Below are positions 53,159-61,830 of a stretch of 64,000 nucleotides of DNA, piece after piece. The notes under the pieces are model-generated. The model did not search any database. It was given only the letters and a program-made list of their open reading frames with translations, and was not told the DNA's origin. The DNA lies in the NCBI GenBank assembly GCA_014075215.1, contig CP046177.1, positions 186,001-250,000 on the forward strand, read 5' to 3'. The DNA comes from Flavobacteriaceae bacterium. GTDB lineage: Bacteria; Bacteroidota; Bacteroidia; Flavobacteriales; Flavobacteriaceae. A program made the position numbers and the translations under genes. Numbering within the stretch: position 1 is the first letter of the stretch; each line of letters begins with the position of its first letter.

Positions 53159-54112
53159 CTAAAAAATTAAATCTTTTACAGACCTAATTTTAATATCTAA
53201 TTCCCTTACTAGATTCTTTTCTAGTGTATTTTTACTGACTTCTTTTAATAATTCCTTTACGACAGATTTCATTTTACTACGTTTACTTCTAGGGTTTATA
53301 ACATCAAAATCTAAATCGGATATAATATTTATTACCTTATCAAATCCCAGTTTATCTATACCATGATATGAAAGGTACTGATACAGTCCACTATGTCTAT
53401 ACAATAAATGAACTGGGTCTTTACCTATTGATAATTTATTAACCTTATGATAATCTTTTAACCAAAGTTCCTTCAACTTATTTTGAACAGTATCGTCAAA
53501 TAAAGATTTTAAATATACTTGCTCTAAATTAAATCGCTGCTTTAAATTCTTTTTAAGCCTTATTTCGTAGCGTAGAATGTTTTTATTATGATATTCGATA
53601 GGTATTGAGTAAAACACCTCTTTATTCCCATTTTTTAACTCTTTTATTTTATCATAAAAAATTAATGATTTTGAAGCCCATTTTGTAAAAAATGTGACAG
53701 AATCTTTATAACGATTAGTTTCAAGTCGAGGAAAAGAAATTAAAGAACTAATATATTCATGAACTGAATAATCTACCTCAATATTATATCCATAATCAAC
53801 TCTAGTCAATATTGCCTTTTTCATGTTCACATTAATATTGTCTGAAAGCATATTAACAGCTTCTTTAATTGTCTTTCTGTTTAAATGAAGAAGATTATTA
53901 CCAAAGTGAAATTTAGACAAAGAACCATTAAAATAAAGTTTATAAGGTTTGTAGTTTTCATTAAGTATAAAAGTAATCTTCATATTTGAAAGATTTAGTG
54001 AAGCTGTATAACCACTATCAGATGTAGATATCTTGGCTTCGCTAATTAACTCCTTAAAATTTGAGTTCTCTTTTGGTTTTATGTCTAAATACCCCTTTAT
54101 TGTATCAATCAT
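53159..54112 (-). CDS. Gene II/X-like phage or plasmid replication protein
   Basis: The 317-residue protein opens MIDTIKGYLDI, the usual start of the phage/plasmid replication gene II/X family, and has the family-like segments ILTRVDYGYNIEVDYS, SKSLIFYDKIKELKNGNK and ILRYEIRLKKNLKQRF. Such proteins nick an origin for rolling-circle replication. The catalytic Tyr could be in FYDKIKEL, but I cannot be sure. It lies between the excisionase-like and helicase genes of the integrative element, supporting a replicating (plasmid, filamentous-phage or satellite) form. Confidence 0.65.
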   Translation of the reverse strand: MIDTIKGYLDIKPKENSNFKELISEAKISTSDSGYTASLNLSNMKITFILNENYKPYKLYFNGSLSKFHFGNNLLHLNRKTIKEAVNMLSDNINVNMKKAILTRVDYGYNIEVDYSVHEYISSLISFPRLETNRYKDSVTFFTKWASKSLIFYDKIKELKNGNKEVFYSIPIEYHNKNILRYEIRLKKNLKQRFNLEQVYLKSLFDDTVQNKLKELWLKDYHKVNKLSIGKDPVHLLYRHSGLYQYLSYHGIDKLGFDKVINIISDLDFDVINPRSKRSKMKSVVKELLKEVSKNTLEKNLVRELDIKIRSVKDLIF

Positions 54113-54175
54113 AAGTGTTTCCTTTTTATGGAAATTAGTATAGCTTATTATACCGAGTTATATATTCAATAATTT

Positions 54176-54484
54176 TCATAACGATTTGTTTTTAAGGTTC
54201 AACAAATTGTTAGCCACCATTGTTTCAATATCGTCTGTAGATTGAATACGGTTTTTCAAAATGAAATTCTCTAAATCTCTACGCTTAATAAAAATGAGTT
54301 TTCCTGAAGGTTTGGAATAAGGAATTTGATTAGAAGTAATCAATTTTTGCATATAAGAGTAACTTACTCCTATTACAAAAGATGCTTCTTTAATTGTATA
54401 GATGCGTTTACGATAGAGATGACTTTTTTTGATTTCTCTTTTGAGGCTTCTTATCTCACGAACTAGTTGTGCAATTCTTGCCAT
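54176..54484 (-). CDS. Excisionase-like HTH DNA-binding protein
   Basis: The 102-residue protein has a helical N terminus and a MerR/excisionase-type winged HTH: RIYTIKEASFVIGVSYSYMQ, then KLITSNQIPYSKPSGKLIFI with KRRDLENFI. Proteins like this are encoded next to tyrosine integrases of Bacteroidota mobile elements and direct excision or regulate replication genes. The position, 65 bases after the integrase stop, fits. Confidence 0.78.
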   Translation of the reverse strand: MARIAQLVREIRSLKREIKKSHLYRKRIYTIKEASFVIGVSYSYMQKLITSNQIPYSKPSGKLIFIKRRDLENFILKNRIQSTDDIETMVANNLLNLKNKSL

Positions 54485-54549
54485 AATGAATAATTTAAAA
54501 GCTATTATGGCACAAATCTCTTACATAATAGAAGTTTAATTGATAAGTA

Positions 54550-56337
54550 TTAAGGTAGTGGGATAGTAGTACTTATTTCATCTATTATGTCATTTGTAAT
54601 GTATTCAAATGCTTTGTGCTTATCTTCACTTAAAGCTTTACTCAGTTGGTTATTTTTAAATGGTTCTCCATTTTTATTGATAAAATGATGAATTACTAAT
54701 TGATGTCTAAATCGTTTAGTTTCATTATTTAGATAGTTGTTTTCAATCAATAAATCGATTAAATTCGTTATCTGAAACTCAGTTCCGAGCCATTGAATTT
54801 TTTTATCCCATTGGTTCTCAAAATGAAATTTAAAATCATCATTTTTTTCATCAATTAGTTTGTTTTTAATTAACACTTTGTATAGGAAATTGATAAATTC
54901 TTTTTTGTTTAAATCAGGGTTAAGTAAAAAGGATTTTTTTCTATTTATTCTTAATGGATTAGTGGTATCATTATTATTTTCAATTTTTGAAAGTTTTGTA
55001 TCAATAATTCTTTTCAACTTAATTAACCTCAACTGAAAATCATAATACTTTTCATCTTTATGTTCGATTTTAAGCAGGAGTTCAATTATATCATTTTCAT
55101 ATTGTTCGAAATACTCATCATAAAACCATTCACCAGAAATTCTATCTCTATGACCACCACCATAGAAATCATCTAACACCAAATAACTAAAATGAGTTTC
55201 AAAATTGTGTAGTATTCTATCCTCAAAATATTCAACCTTTTTCTTTACTTCTTGTAGTTCTATAATATAAAATTCTAAATTTACCATACTATTAACGGCT
55301 TTTTGTTTTTCCTCGTCAATAACTTTTGCATACACTAAAGTACTTTTTATATCTTTATGCCCCATAAGTTTTGAGATAGTAAAAATATTAACTCCAGCAG
55401 TAACTAGTAATGTTGCAAAAGTGTGCCTTGCACAATGAAAATGTACTTTTTTATCAATCCCAGTCAGTTTAATAAGTTTCTTAACTGTCCTATTCATTGA
55501 ACTAATATGGTCTGAAAGATTGAATACAAATTCTTCATTGTGAGTTTGTTTGTTTAAAATATTCCGAGCGTTATTATTTAAAGGTATATAAACCGTATTC
55601 TTAGTTTTATTTTGTATTAATTGTATTCTGTTATCCTTAATGTTAGACCATTTCAAATTTTTAATATCCGATGCCCTAAGCCCACTATAACAACTAAATA
55701 AAAAAGCATTCTTTGAATCGTTGTCCCAAAAATCGGTAGAAATTATTTTTTGTATTTCATCCTTTGTTAAAAATACAATTTCGGTTTCTTTCTTTTTAGG
55801 TCTTTCAATAAATCTAATAGGATTTTCAACAATGATTTTTTCTTTAATAGCTTGATTAAGTGTTGCATTGATTTTATTGGTATAAGTAACAATAGAGTTA
55901 TTTGCCAACTCTTTACTTTTAAGGTATTCAATGAAATTTTCAATCCAACTAACCGAAATGTTTTCAAAAGTCAATTTTTTGCCTTGAAATTTAATAAGGT
56001 GTTTTAAGGTGTTATCCCAAGCTGTTTTTGTCTTTTCACTTTTCTTGTTTCCTAACTTTTCAAAATAGAGTATGAAATTTGCCTTTTGTAATTGCCTTGA
56101 TACTAAACCATTTTTTGCATTACCCAATTCAATTTCCAATTTTGCTCTTATATTTTCAACTAACCGTTCTTTTTGTTTTCTAACCTCTTTGGTGTCGGTT
56201 GTATTAAAGGTTACTTCTTTTATGGTTTCCCTTACTCGTTTTCCGTTTAAGGTATAATCTAATTGTTTTCTATAAGGTCTATTCTTACGAGAGTTATTTT
56301 TATTCCCAATATACTTTGTTCTTAAATTTACTGACAT
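54550..56337 (-). CDS. Tyrosine recombinase/integrase with a C-terminal extension
   Basis: The 595-residue protein has a SAM-like core-binding domain (about residues 90-180) and a catalytic domain with Arg in CYSGLRASDIKNLKW, Lys in QNKTKNTVYIPL, H-x-x-R in HFHCARHTFATLL, His in LMGHKDIKSTLVYAK and Tyr in that same segment. Usual family length is near 400. Here ~200 residues follow, with KKIQWLGTEFQITNLIDLLI and RHQLVIHHFINKNGEPFKN, which resemble the W-x-GT-x-x-x-L-x-x-L block of RteC-like proteins. The fusion could couple integration with regulation. It should integrate the element near lysS. Confidence 0.86.
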   Translation of the reverse strand: MSVNLRTKYIGNKNNSRKNRPYRKQLDYTLNGKRVRETIKEVTFNTTDTKEVRKQKERLVENIRAKLEIELGNAKNGLVSRQLQKANFILYFEKLGNKKSEKTKTAWDNTLKHLIKFQGKKLTFENISVSWIENFIEYLKSKELANNSIVTYTNKINATLNQAIKEKIIVENPIRFIERPKKKETEIVFLTKDEIQKIISTDFWDNDSKNAFLFSCYSGLRASDIKNLKWSNIKDNRIQLIQNKTKNTVYIPLNNNARNILNKQTHNEEFVFNLSDHISSMNRTVKKLIKLTGIDKKVHFHCARHTFATLLVTAGVNIFTISKLMGHKDIKSTLVYAKVIDEEKQKAVNSMVNLEFYIIELQEVKKKVEYFEDRILHNFETHFSYLVLDDFYGGGHRDRISGEWFYDEYFEQYENDIIELLLKIEHKDEKYYDFQLRLIKLKRIIDTKLSKIENNNDTTNPLRINRKKSFLLNPDLNKKEFINFLYKVLIKNKLIDEKNDDFKFHFENQWDKKIQWLGTEFQITNLIDLLIENNYLNNETKRFRHQLVIHHFINKNGEPFKNNQLSKALSEDKHKAFEYITNDIIDEISTTIPLP

Positions 56338-56430
56338 ATCATTAGGTTTAGTTTTCTAAATTTAAAAGATAAATTCTACTCAAGTGACAGATACGTGACA
56401 CTTTTTTGTAACAATCTGCTATAATATGCA

Positions 56431-56462
56431 ACAAAAATAGGTTGCCGAATGACAACCTATAG
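56431..56462 (-). terminator. Terminator of lysS
   Basis: On the minus strand ATAGGTTG (56460-56453) and CAACCTAT (56444-56437) form an 8-bp stem with an 8-base loop, followed by TTTTTG. It lies about 60 bases after the lysS stop and separates lysS from the integrase. Confidence 0.75.
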
Positions 56463-56520
56463 TAAGTATGAAGTGAGTACTTATTTAATACTCATCTTTA
56501 AAGTTTATAATATTAAAACA

Positions 56521-58209
56521 CTAAATAACCTCTACAATTAAGCCATTTTCTGTTTTGGAAACTTTAGCTAAGTTATTTTTAGTCAGTTCTTTAATTGCTT
56601 TATCCCATTTCTTATTAGATAATTCAGCTTTAACTTTAATGTCACTTAAAGCACTGCCAGAATGTTCTTTTAAAATGCCTAATATCACTTTTGCTTCATC
56701 ACTAATTGCCACTTGTTTTTTCTCTGGTCTCATTTGCGGAAAAAAAAGCACTTCCTGAATAGACTGATTATTCGTTAAAAACATCACCAACCGATCCATA
56801 CCAATTCCCATTCCGGAAGTTGGCGGCATTCCATATTCCAAAGCCCGTAGAAAATCATCGTCAATAAATTTGGTAGCCTCATTATCGCCTTTAGCAGCCA
56901 GTTGCAGTTGAGCTTCAAAACGTTCTCTCTGATCTATAGGATCATTTAACTCGGAATAAGCATTGGCAATTTCTTTTCCGCATACCATCAGCTCAAAACG
57001 CTCTGTTAACTCGGGATGATCTCTATGCTCTTTACATAAAGGGCTCATTTCTTTTGGGTAATCTATAATAAAAGTGGGTTGGATATAATTTTTTTCACAT
57101 TTTTCACCAAAAATCTCATCAATTAATTTCCCTTTGCCCATCGTATCATCTACCTCGATGTTCATAGATTTTGTAGCTTCGCGGATTTCATCTTCCGTTT
57201 TTCCGTTAATATCAAAACCGGTGAAATCCTTAATGGCATCTGCCATCGTAACCCTAGCGTAAGGCGCTTTAAAATCTATTTCATGTGCTCCATAAGTAGC
57301 TTTTGAAGTTCCATTTACTGCAATTGCACAATGCTCTAATAATTGCTCGGCAAAATTCATCATCCAGTTATAATCCTTATACGCCACGTAAATTTCCATT
57401 GCCGTAAACTCAGGATTATGTGTCTTATCCATTCCTTCATTTCTAAAGTTTTTAGAAAATTCATACACGCCATCAAATCCACCGACAATTAACCTTTTCA
57501 AATAGAGCTCATTGGCAATTCTCATATACAGCGGGATTCCTAAAGCGTTGTGATGTGTTACAAAAGGTTTTGCTGCTGCACCACCTGCAATAGGTTGTAA
57601 AACAGGAGTTTCTACCTCAAAATAACCGGCATTATTGAAAAAAGTACGCATTGCATTAAACAGCTTGGTTCTTTTAATAAAAACCTCTTTTACATGTGGG
57701 TTCACTACCAAATCCGCATACCGTTGCCTGTAACGAAGTTCGGTATCTGTAAAAGCATCAAATACAACACCGTCTTTTTCTTTTGGAAAAGGCAATGGTT
57801 TTAATGCTTTACTTAATAAGGTAAAATTTTTAACCAGTACTGTTTTCTCTCCGACTTTAGTGGTAAACAATTCTCCTTCAATACCCACAAAATCCCCTAG
57901 GTCTAATAGTTTTTTAAAAACTTCATTGTATTTGGATTTATCTTCCCCCGGACAAATTTCATCACGATTAAAATAAACCTGAATCCTGCCTTTACTGTCC
58001 TGCAACTGTGCAAAAGAAGCTTTTCCCTGAATATTAATAGCCATTAACCTTCCTGCAATTACAACGGAGTTTCCTTCTTTAAAAGTTGTTTTTATGGCTT
58101 CGGAATTTGTAGTTACCGGGTAAATGCCTGCCGGATACGGATTAATTCCTAAAGCTCTAAGCCTGGAAAGTTTTTTTCTTCTGACAATTTCTTGCTCCGA
58201 TAACTGCAT
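56521..58209 (-). CDS. lysS: Lysyl-tRNA synthetase (class II)
   Basis: The 562-residue enzyme has the OB-fold anticodon domain (SVVIAGRLMAINIQGKASFA) and class II motifs: motif 1 in FFNNAGYFEVETPVLQPIAG, motif 2 in FRNEGMDKTHNPEFTAMEIY and motif 3 in GMGIGMDRLVMFLTN. It charges tRNA-Lys in the cytoplasm. A ~65-residue C-terminal extension (EKKQVAISDEAKVILGILKE onward) resembles a small helical domain common in flavobacterial LysS. It is the core gene bordering the integrative element. Confidence 0.96.
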   Translation of the reverse strand: MQLSEQEIVRRKKLSRLRALGINPYPAGIYPVTTNSEAIKTTFKEGNSVVIAGRLMAINIQGKASFAQLQDSKGRIQVYFNRDEICPGEDKSKYNEVFKKLLDLGDFVGIEGELFTTKVGEKTVLVKNFTLLSKALKPLPFPKEKDGVVFDAFTDTELRYRQRYADLVVNPHVKEVFIKRTKLFNAMRTFFNNAGYFEVETPVLQPIAGGAAAKPFVTHHNALGIPLYMRIANELYLKRLIVGGFDGVYEFSKNFRNEGMDKTHNPEFTAMEIYVAYKDYNWMMNFAEQLLEHCAIAVNGTSKATYGAHEIDFKAPYARVTMADAIKDFTGFDINGKTEDEIREATKSMNIEVDDTMGKGKLIDEIFGEKCEKNYIQPTFIIDYPKEMSPLCKEHRDHPELTERFELMVCGKEIANAYSELNDPIDQRERFEAQLQLAAKGDNEATKFIDDDFLRALEYGMPPTSGMGIGMDRLVMFLTNNQSIQEVLFFPQMRPEKKQVAISDEAKVILGILKEHSGSALSDIKVKAELSNKKWDKAIKELTKNNLAKVSKTENGLIVEVI

Positions 58210-58240
58210 ATCTAATCTGAATATCTTGATAAAGAAACGG

Positions 58241-58248
58241 CAAAGTTA
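58241..58248 (-). promoter_or_regulatory. -7 box of lysS
   Basis: On the minus strand TAACTTTG (58248-58241) fits TANNTTTG, with a TTG about 23 bases upstream. The ATG of lysS is 31 bases downstream. Confidence 0.5.
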
Positions 58249-58292
58249 ATCAATTGTAAGAATTGAAGAAGCAAGTAAGATCGGAAAAAAAG

Positions 58293-58322
58293 TTGCTTTA
58301 ATTAAAAAAAAGCGTATATTTG
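58293..58322 (+). promoter_or_regulatory. Promoter of the candidate sRNA
   Basis: TTG (58293-58295), a 19-base spacer and TATATTTG (58315-58322) are an exact fit to the Bacteroidota promoter. The expected start is about 58328. No coding gene lies downstream on this strand before the terminator. Confidence 0.72.
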
Positions 58323-58327
58323 CGGGC

Positions 58328-58440
58328 TACTTATTTTTAACAAGTAGTATTTAGTAGTATTTAGTTGTGTTTAGTGCTTTTCTAAAGTACTGTTGTTTGT
58401 TAATCAATAGAAAGCTTCCCTAAAACGGGTTGCTTTTTTA
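58328..58440 (+). ncRNA. Candidate ~113-nt small RNA with three tandem 10-mers
   Basis: A consensus promoter and a terminator (AAGC-CCC loop GGG-GCTT, then TTTTTTA, 58411-58440) define a short non-coding transcript. Hairpin 1 is CTACTT (58327-58332) with AAGTAG (58342-58347). Three tandem units follow, TAGTATTTAG, TAGTATTTAG and TTGTGTTTAG (58345-58374). Hairpin 2 is AGTGCTTT (58373-58380) with AAAGTACT (58384-58391). No ORF of note is present. It lies between divergent lysS and convergent DUF456. I do not recognise an Rfam family. Confidence 0.65.
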
Positions 58441-58463
58441 TTTTGGATGGGATTAAACGTCAT

Positions 58464-58964
58464 TTAAAAGAAAAGTGTTTTGTGGTCCCAGAATTTTGAG
58501 ATATACAAGCCGGCAAAAATAAGGCTGACTAAAAATTTTAAGCCTGTAGAAAACAAAAAACCGACAAATGCACCAAAAGCTGCTTTGAAAGCTCTATTTG
58601 AATTAGTACTGTCAAACATCATTTCTCCGACAAAAGCCCCGGCGAAAGGTCCGATTATAATTCCCAAAGGCCCGAAAAAGAGTAATCCTATCAGCAAACC
58701 TATAGAAGTTCCATAAATTCCATATTTACTTCCGCCAAATTTTTTGGTTCCCAAAGCAGGAATTACATAATCGATAAGCCATATAAAAATGGCAATACCC
58801 AAGGTAATTCCCAGGAATACCCAGTTCATTTCTATTACAGAAATCATATGAAAAATTAAAAGTCCGAACCAACTTGTAAGCGGCCCCGGGAGAACAGGTA
58901 AAAATGAGCCAATAATTCCTGAAATAATGAGTATAAAGCCTAATAATAGTAGAAAAATATCCAT
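58464..58964 (-). CDS. DUF456-domain membrane protein
   Basis: The 166-residue protein has five to six hydrophobic helices and Gly-rich signatures of DUF456: GSFLPVLPGPLTSWFGLLIF, KFGGSKYGIYGTSIGLLIGL and FGPLGIIIGPFAGAFVGEMM. Function is not established; glycine-zipper-like helices suggest a membrane-embedded structural role. It is convergent with the candidate sRNA. Confidence 0.85.
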   Translation of the reverse strand: MDIFLLLLGFILIISGIIGSFLPVLPGPLTSWFGLLIFHMISVIEMNWVFLGITLGIAIFIWLIDYVIPALGTKKFGGSKYGIYGTSIGLLIGLLFFGPLGIIIGPFAGAFVGEMMFDSTNSNRAFKAAFGAFVGFLFSTGLKFLVSLIFAGLYISKFWDHKTLFF

Positions 58965-59075
58965 GAAGATTGCTAGTTGTACCTTATATTAACGCAAAAG
59001 CAGAAATTTTGTTATCAAAGATTTTAAAAATGTTCTAAATGATTTCTTTTTTTACAGGTTGCTAGCGATTTTATA

Positions 59076-59083
59076 TAACTTTG
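59076..59083 (+). promoter_or_regulatory. -7 box of the mevalonate gene cluster
   Basis: TAACTTTG fits TANNTTTG and lies 41 bases before the ATG of the GHMP kinase gene. The -33 region is T-rich but lacks a clear TTG at the right distance. Confidence 0.45.
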
Positions 59084-59124
59084 TTTTTAAGGAATGAATC
59101 TGAGGTTATTGACTGCTTACAGCG

Positions 59125-60084
59125 ATGGATAAAAAAATAAAAAAAGTAACCGTACAAAGACGGAGTTATAGTAACGGAAAACTATTGCTGACAGGAGAAT
59201 ATGTTGTTTTAGACGGTGCGGTAGCATTAGCTGTGCCTACTACTTTCGGGCAAGATTTGGTTGTAGAAACAATTGAAAACAAACAGTTGATATGGAGTAG
59301 TTTTACCAATAAAGGAGTATGTTGGTTTGAAGCAGTATTTGATGTACCAAAATTGCGATTGGCTACTGCTACATTTAGCTCAAGCCGGGAAGGAAATACT
59401 GATTTTATTGCTGAAACATTGCAACATATTTTACAGGAAGCTCAAAAATTAAACCCCTGTTTTTTAAGTTCGGAATACGGGTTTTCAGTAAAAACAACTC
59501 TGACGTTTCCGAGAAATTGGGGTCTGGGAAGCTCTTCCACACTCATCAATAATATTGCTCATTGGGCAGAGATAGATGCATATCAATTACTATGGAGTGC
59601 ATTTTCGGGAAGTGGATACGATATTGCCTGTGCTCAAAACAGTAATCCTCTTTTTTATCAGTTAAAACATCAAAAGCCTGTTGTAAAAAAAGTGAATTTT
59701 AATCCGGACTTTAAAGACCAATTGTTTTTTATCCATTTGAATCAGAAGCAAAATAGTAGAGACGGAATTATCCGATATAAAAAAAATGCTGGAAATATTG
59801 AAAAAGAAATTCGGAATATTTCGGCAATTTCTTCTGAAATAATTAATACTAAGTCACTTATCGCTTTTTCACAATTAATGGAAGAACACGAACAAATGAT
59901 CAGTTCTATCGTGAATATAAAACCTGTTAAAGAAAGATTATTTTCCGATTATTTTGGAACCATTAAAAGCCTCGGTGCCTGGGGAGGTGATTTTATATTA
60001 GTGACCGGAAATGAAGAGACTCCGGAATATTTTAGAAAAAAAGGCTATAAAACGATTCTTCCTTACAGGGAGATGGTTTTATAA
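59125..60084 (+). CDS. GYDIA-family GHMP kinase
   Basis: The 319-residue protein has the GHMP phosphate-binding loop FPRNWGLGSSSTLINNIAHW and the namesake GSGYDIACAQNSN. The N terminus NGKLLLTGEYVVLDGAVALA and the C-terminal LGAWGGDFILVTGNEETPEY are also typical. It lies upstream of diphosphomevalonate decarboxylase and mevalonate kinase, so it most likely supplies the phosphomevalonate kinase step, a role inferred from context. Confidence 0.85.
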   Translation: MDKKIKKVTVQRRSYSNGKLLLTGEYVVLDGAVALAVPTTFGQDLVVETIENKQLIWSSFTNKGVCWFEAVFDVPKLRLATATFSSSREGNTDFIAETLQHILQEAQKLNPCFLSSEYGFSVKTTLTFPRNWGLGSSSTLINNIAHWAEIDAYQLLWSAFSGSGYDIACAQNSNPLFYQLKHQKPVVKKVNFNPDFKDQLFFIHLNQKQNSRDGIIRYKKNAGNIEKEIRNISAISSEIINTKSLIAFSQLMEEHEQMISSIVNIKPVKERLFSDYFGTIKSLGAWGGDFILVTGNEETPEYFRKKGYKTILPYREMVL

Positions 60085-60152
60085 TTACTTCGGTAAATTT
60101 TAAAGTTGTTTCCGGGGACAACGGTTAGGATAAATATGAATGCGAATAGTCT

Positions 60153-60160
60153 TATCTTTG
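60153..60160 (+). promoter_or_regulatory. -7 box before diphosphomevalonate decarboxylase
   Basis: TATCTTTG fits TANNTTTG and lies 17 bases before the TTG start at 60178, giving a very short leader. The -33 element is weak. Confidence 0.4.
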
Positions 60161-60177
60161 TTCAAAAATAAGGACTT

Positions 60178-61260
60178 TTGAATACGGACCAATTTATTCC
60201 AAAAACACTTTCGGAAAGTATTTCCGGATTTAATGTAACTTGGCAGACTCCTAGCAATATTGCATTGGTAAAGTATTGGGGGAAAACAGAACCTCAGATA
60301 CCAAAAAATGCATCTGTAAGTTTCACTTTGAATAATTGCCATACGATCACAAGTATTGATTTTGTCAAGAAAAAAAAATCGGATTTGGTTCATTTTGAGT
60401 TGTACTTTGAAGGGAAGAAAAAAGATGATTTTAAACCAAAAATTGCCACTTTTTTTAAACGAATAACTACCTATTGCCCCTATATCTTTGATTACGAAAT
60501 GGTCATTCGATCTGAAAACTCATTTCCGCACAGTAGCGGAATTGCCTCTTCGGCAAGTGGTTTAAGTGCTATTGCCATGTGCCTGATGAGCTTGGAAAAG
60601 TTACTGACCGGAGAGGGAGCAAGCGAAGATTTTATAAAACGGAAAGCATCATTTTTAGCACGTTTGGGATCGGGAAGTGCCAGCAGAAGTATAGAAGGCC
60701 CTGTAGTGGTATGGGGAGAACACCCGGAAATTGAAGGGAGCTCCAATTTGTTTGGAACAAAATTTAATAATGAGGTACATCCTGTTTTTGGCAATTATCA
60801 AGATACCATTCTATTGGTAGACACAGGAGAAAAACAGGTAAGCAGTACATTAGGACATAATCTCATGCACAATCATCCTTTTGCCAGGCAGCGTTTTCAG
60901 CAGGCAAATGAAAACCTCTCTCAATTAAAACAAATTCTCATACAAGGGAATACAGATGATTTTATTACTCTGGTAGAGAGTGAAGCATTGGCATTGCATG
61001 CAATGATGCTAACAAGTGATCCGTATTTTATTTTGATGAAACCCAATACGTTGAAGATTATTAACGAAATATGGGAATACAGAAAAAAACAGGATAGTAC
61101 CGTTTGTTTTACACTGGATGCAGGAGCTAATGTTCATGTACTATACCCGGAAAATGAAAAAGAGAATATTTTGCAGTTTATTGAAAATCAACTTTCTAAA
61201 TACTGTAAAAAAAATCAGTATATTTGCGATCATGTAGGTTTAGGTGCTTTGAAAAAATAA
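60178..61260 (+). CDS. mvaD: Diphosphomevalonate decarboxylase
   Basis: The 360-residue enzyme converts mevalonate diphosphate to isopentenyl diphosphate with ATP. Hallmarks are TWQTPSNIALVKYWGKTEPQ, the ATP loop FPHSSGIASSASGLSAIAMC and the region LARLGSGSASRSIEGPVVVW with the catalytic serine and arginine. CFTLDAGANVHVLYPE is the C-terminal GHMP motif with the catalytic Asp. The TTG start at 60178 is chosen because no ATG precedes the conserved N terminus. Confidence 0.93.
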   Translation: MNTDQFIPKTLSESISGFNVTWQTPSNIALVKYWGKTEPQIPKNASVSFTLNNCHTITSIDFVKKKKSDLVHFELYFEGKKKDDFKPKIATFFKRITTYCPYIFDYEMVIRSENSFPHSSGIASSASGLSAIAMCLMSLEKLLTGEGASEDFIKRKASFLARLGSGSASRSIEGPVVVWGEHPEIEGSSNLFGTKFNNEVHPVFGNYQDTILLVDTGEKQVSSTLGHNLMHNHPFARQRFQQANENLSQLKQILIQGNTDDFITLVESEALALHAMMLTSDPYFILMKPNTLKIINEIWEYRKKQDSTVCFTLDAGANVHVLYPENEKENILQFIENQLSKYCKKNQYICDHVGLGALKK

Positions 61261-61274
61261 TTTTTTTGGTTTTA

Positions 61275-61769
61275 ATGAAATTAAAAACAAATGTCTTTTT
61301 TATTGTATTTGGGCTGTTGTCCGTAGGTTCTTTTTGTCAGGAAACTATTTGGTTTGATGCAAATTACACCATTACCACAATAGAAAAAGCAACTTATTAC
61401 AGACCTACTCCAAAGGAAAAAAGAAATAATGTATTGATTATTGATTATTATAAGAACGGTAAAAAATACAGAGAGGGAAAAGCAAAAAGTGTAGTATTAA
61501 ATAATGAATTATTTCGAGGGGTTGTCACCTATTATTATCCGAATGAAACGATCTTTAAAAAGATTACTTATAAAAAAGGGGTTATAGATGGGGTTTATCA
61601 GGAATACTATAAGACAGGCGAATTAAAAGAAAGCGGTAGATACAATAATGGGAAGAAAAACGGAAATTGGAAATTATATAATAAAAGTGGAAAGATAAAG
61701 AGTAAAGGCACATACAGAGATGGAGAAAAAGTCGGTATATGGAAAATATTTTATAAAAACGCATACTAA
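61275..61769 (+). CDS. Secreted protein with MORN/YwqK-like repeats
   Basis: The ATG at 61275 gives a signal peptide (FFIVFGLLSVGSFCQ) and a 164-residue protein with repeats of the type YYKTGELKESGRYNNGKKNG, GNWKLYNKSGKIKSKGTYRD and GEKVGIWKIFYKN, as in YwqK-family antitoxin-like proteins. It is commonly found between mevalonate genes in this family of bacteria. Its role in the pathway, if any, is unknown. The start at 61224 overlaps the previous gene and lacks a signal peptide. Confidence 0.8.
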   Translation: MKLKTNVFFIVFGLLSVGSFCQETIWFDANYTITTIEKATYYRPTPKEKRNNVLIIDYYKNGKKYREGKAKSVVLNNELFRGVVTYYYPNETIFKKITYKKGVIDGVYQEYYKTGELKESGRYNNGKKNGNWKLYNKSGKIKSKGTYRDGEKVGIWKIFYKNAY

Positions 61770-61830
61770 ATTGACTCTTAATTATATATAGCGCATTTTG
61801 CGCTATTTTTTAGTCGAATAAGGACATATT

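Larger units (their letters stand above)
50367..56337 (-). mobile_element. Small integrative element next to lysS
   Basis: Integrase, excisionase-like HTH, replication protein, HNH-helicase and its partner are all on the minus strand and abut the 3' side of lysS. This is the arrangement of small integrative plasmids, phage satellites or prophage remnants. The left end is unknown; it may lie between 47.7 and 50.3 kb. I searched the lysS 3' region for a direct repeat marking att sites and found none I can defend. No structural phage or conjugation genes are visible. Confidence 0.65.

Noticed and set aside
56338..56520. tRNA gene or obvious att site for the integrase beside lysS
   Set aside because: No cloverleaf or CCA-type end is present, and no direct repeat of this region was found on the other side of the element.
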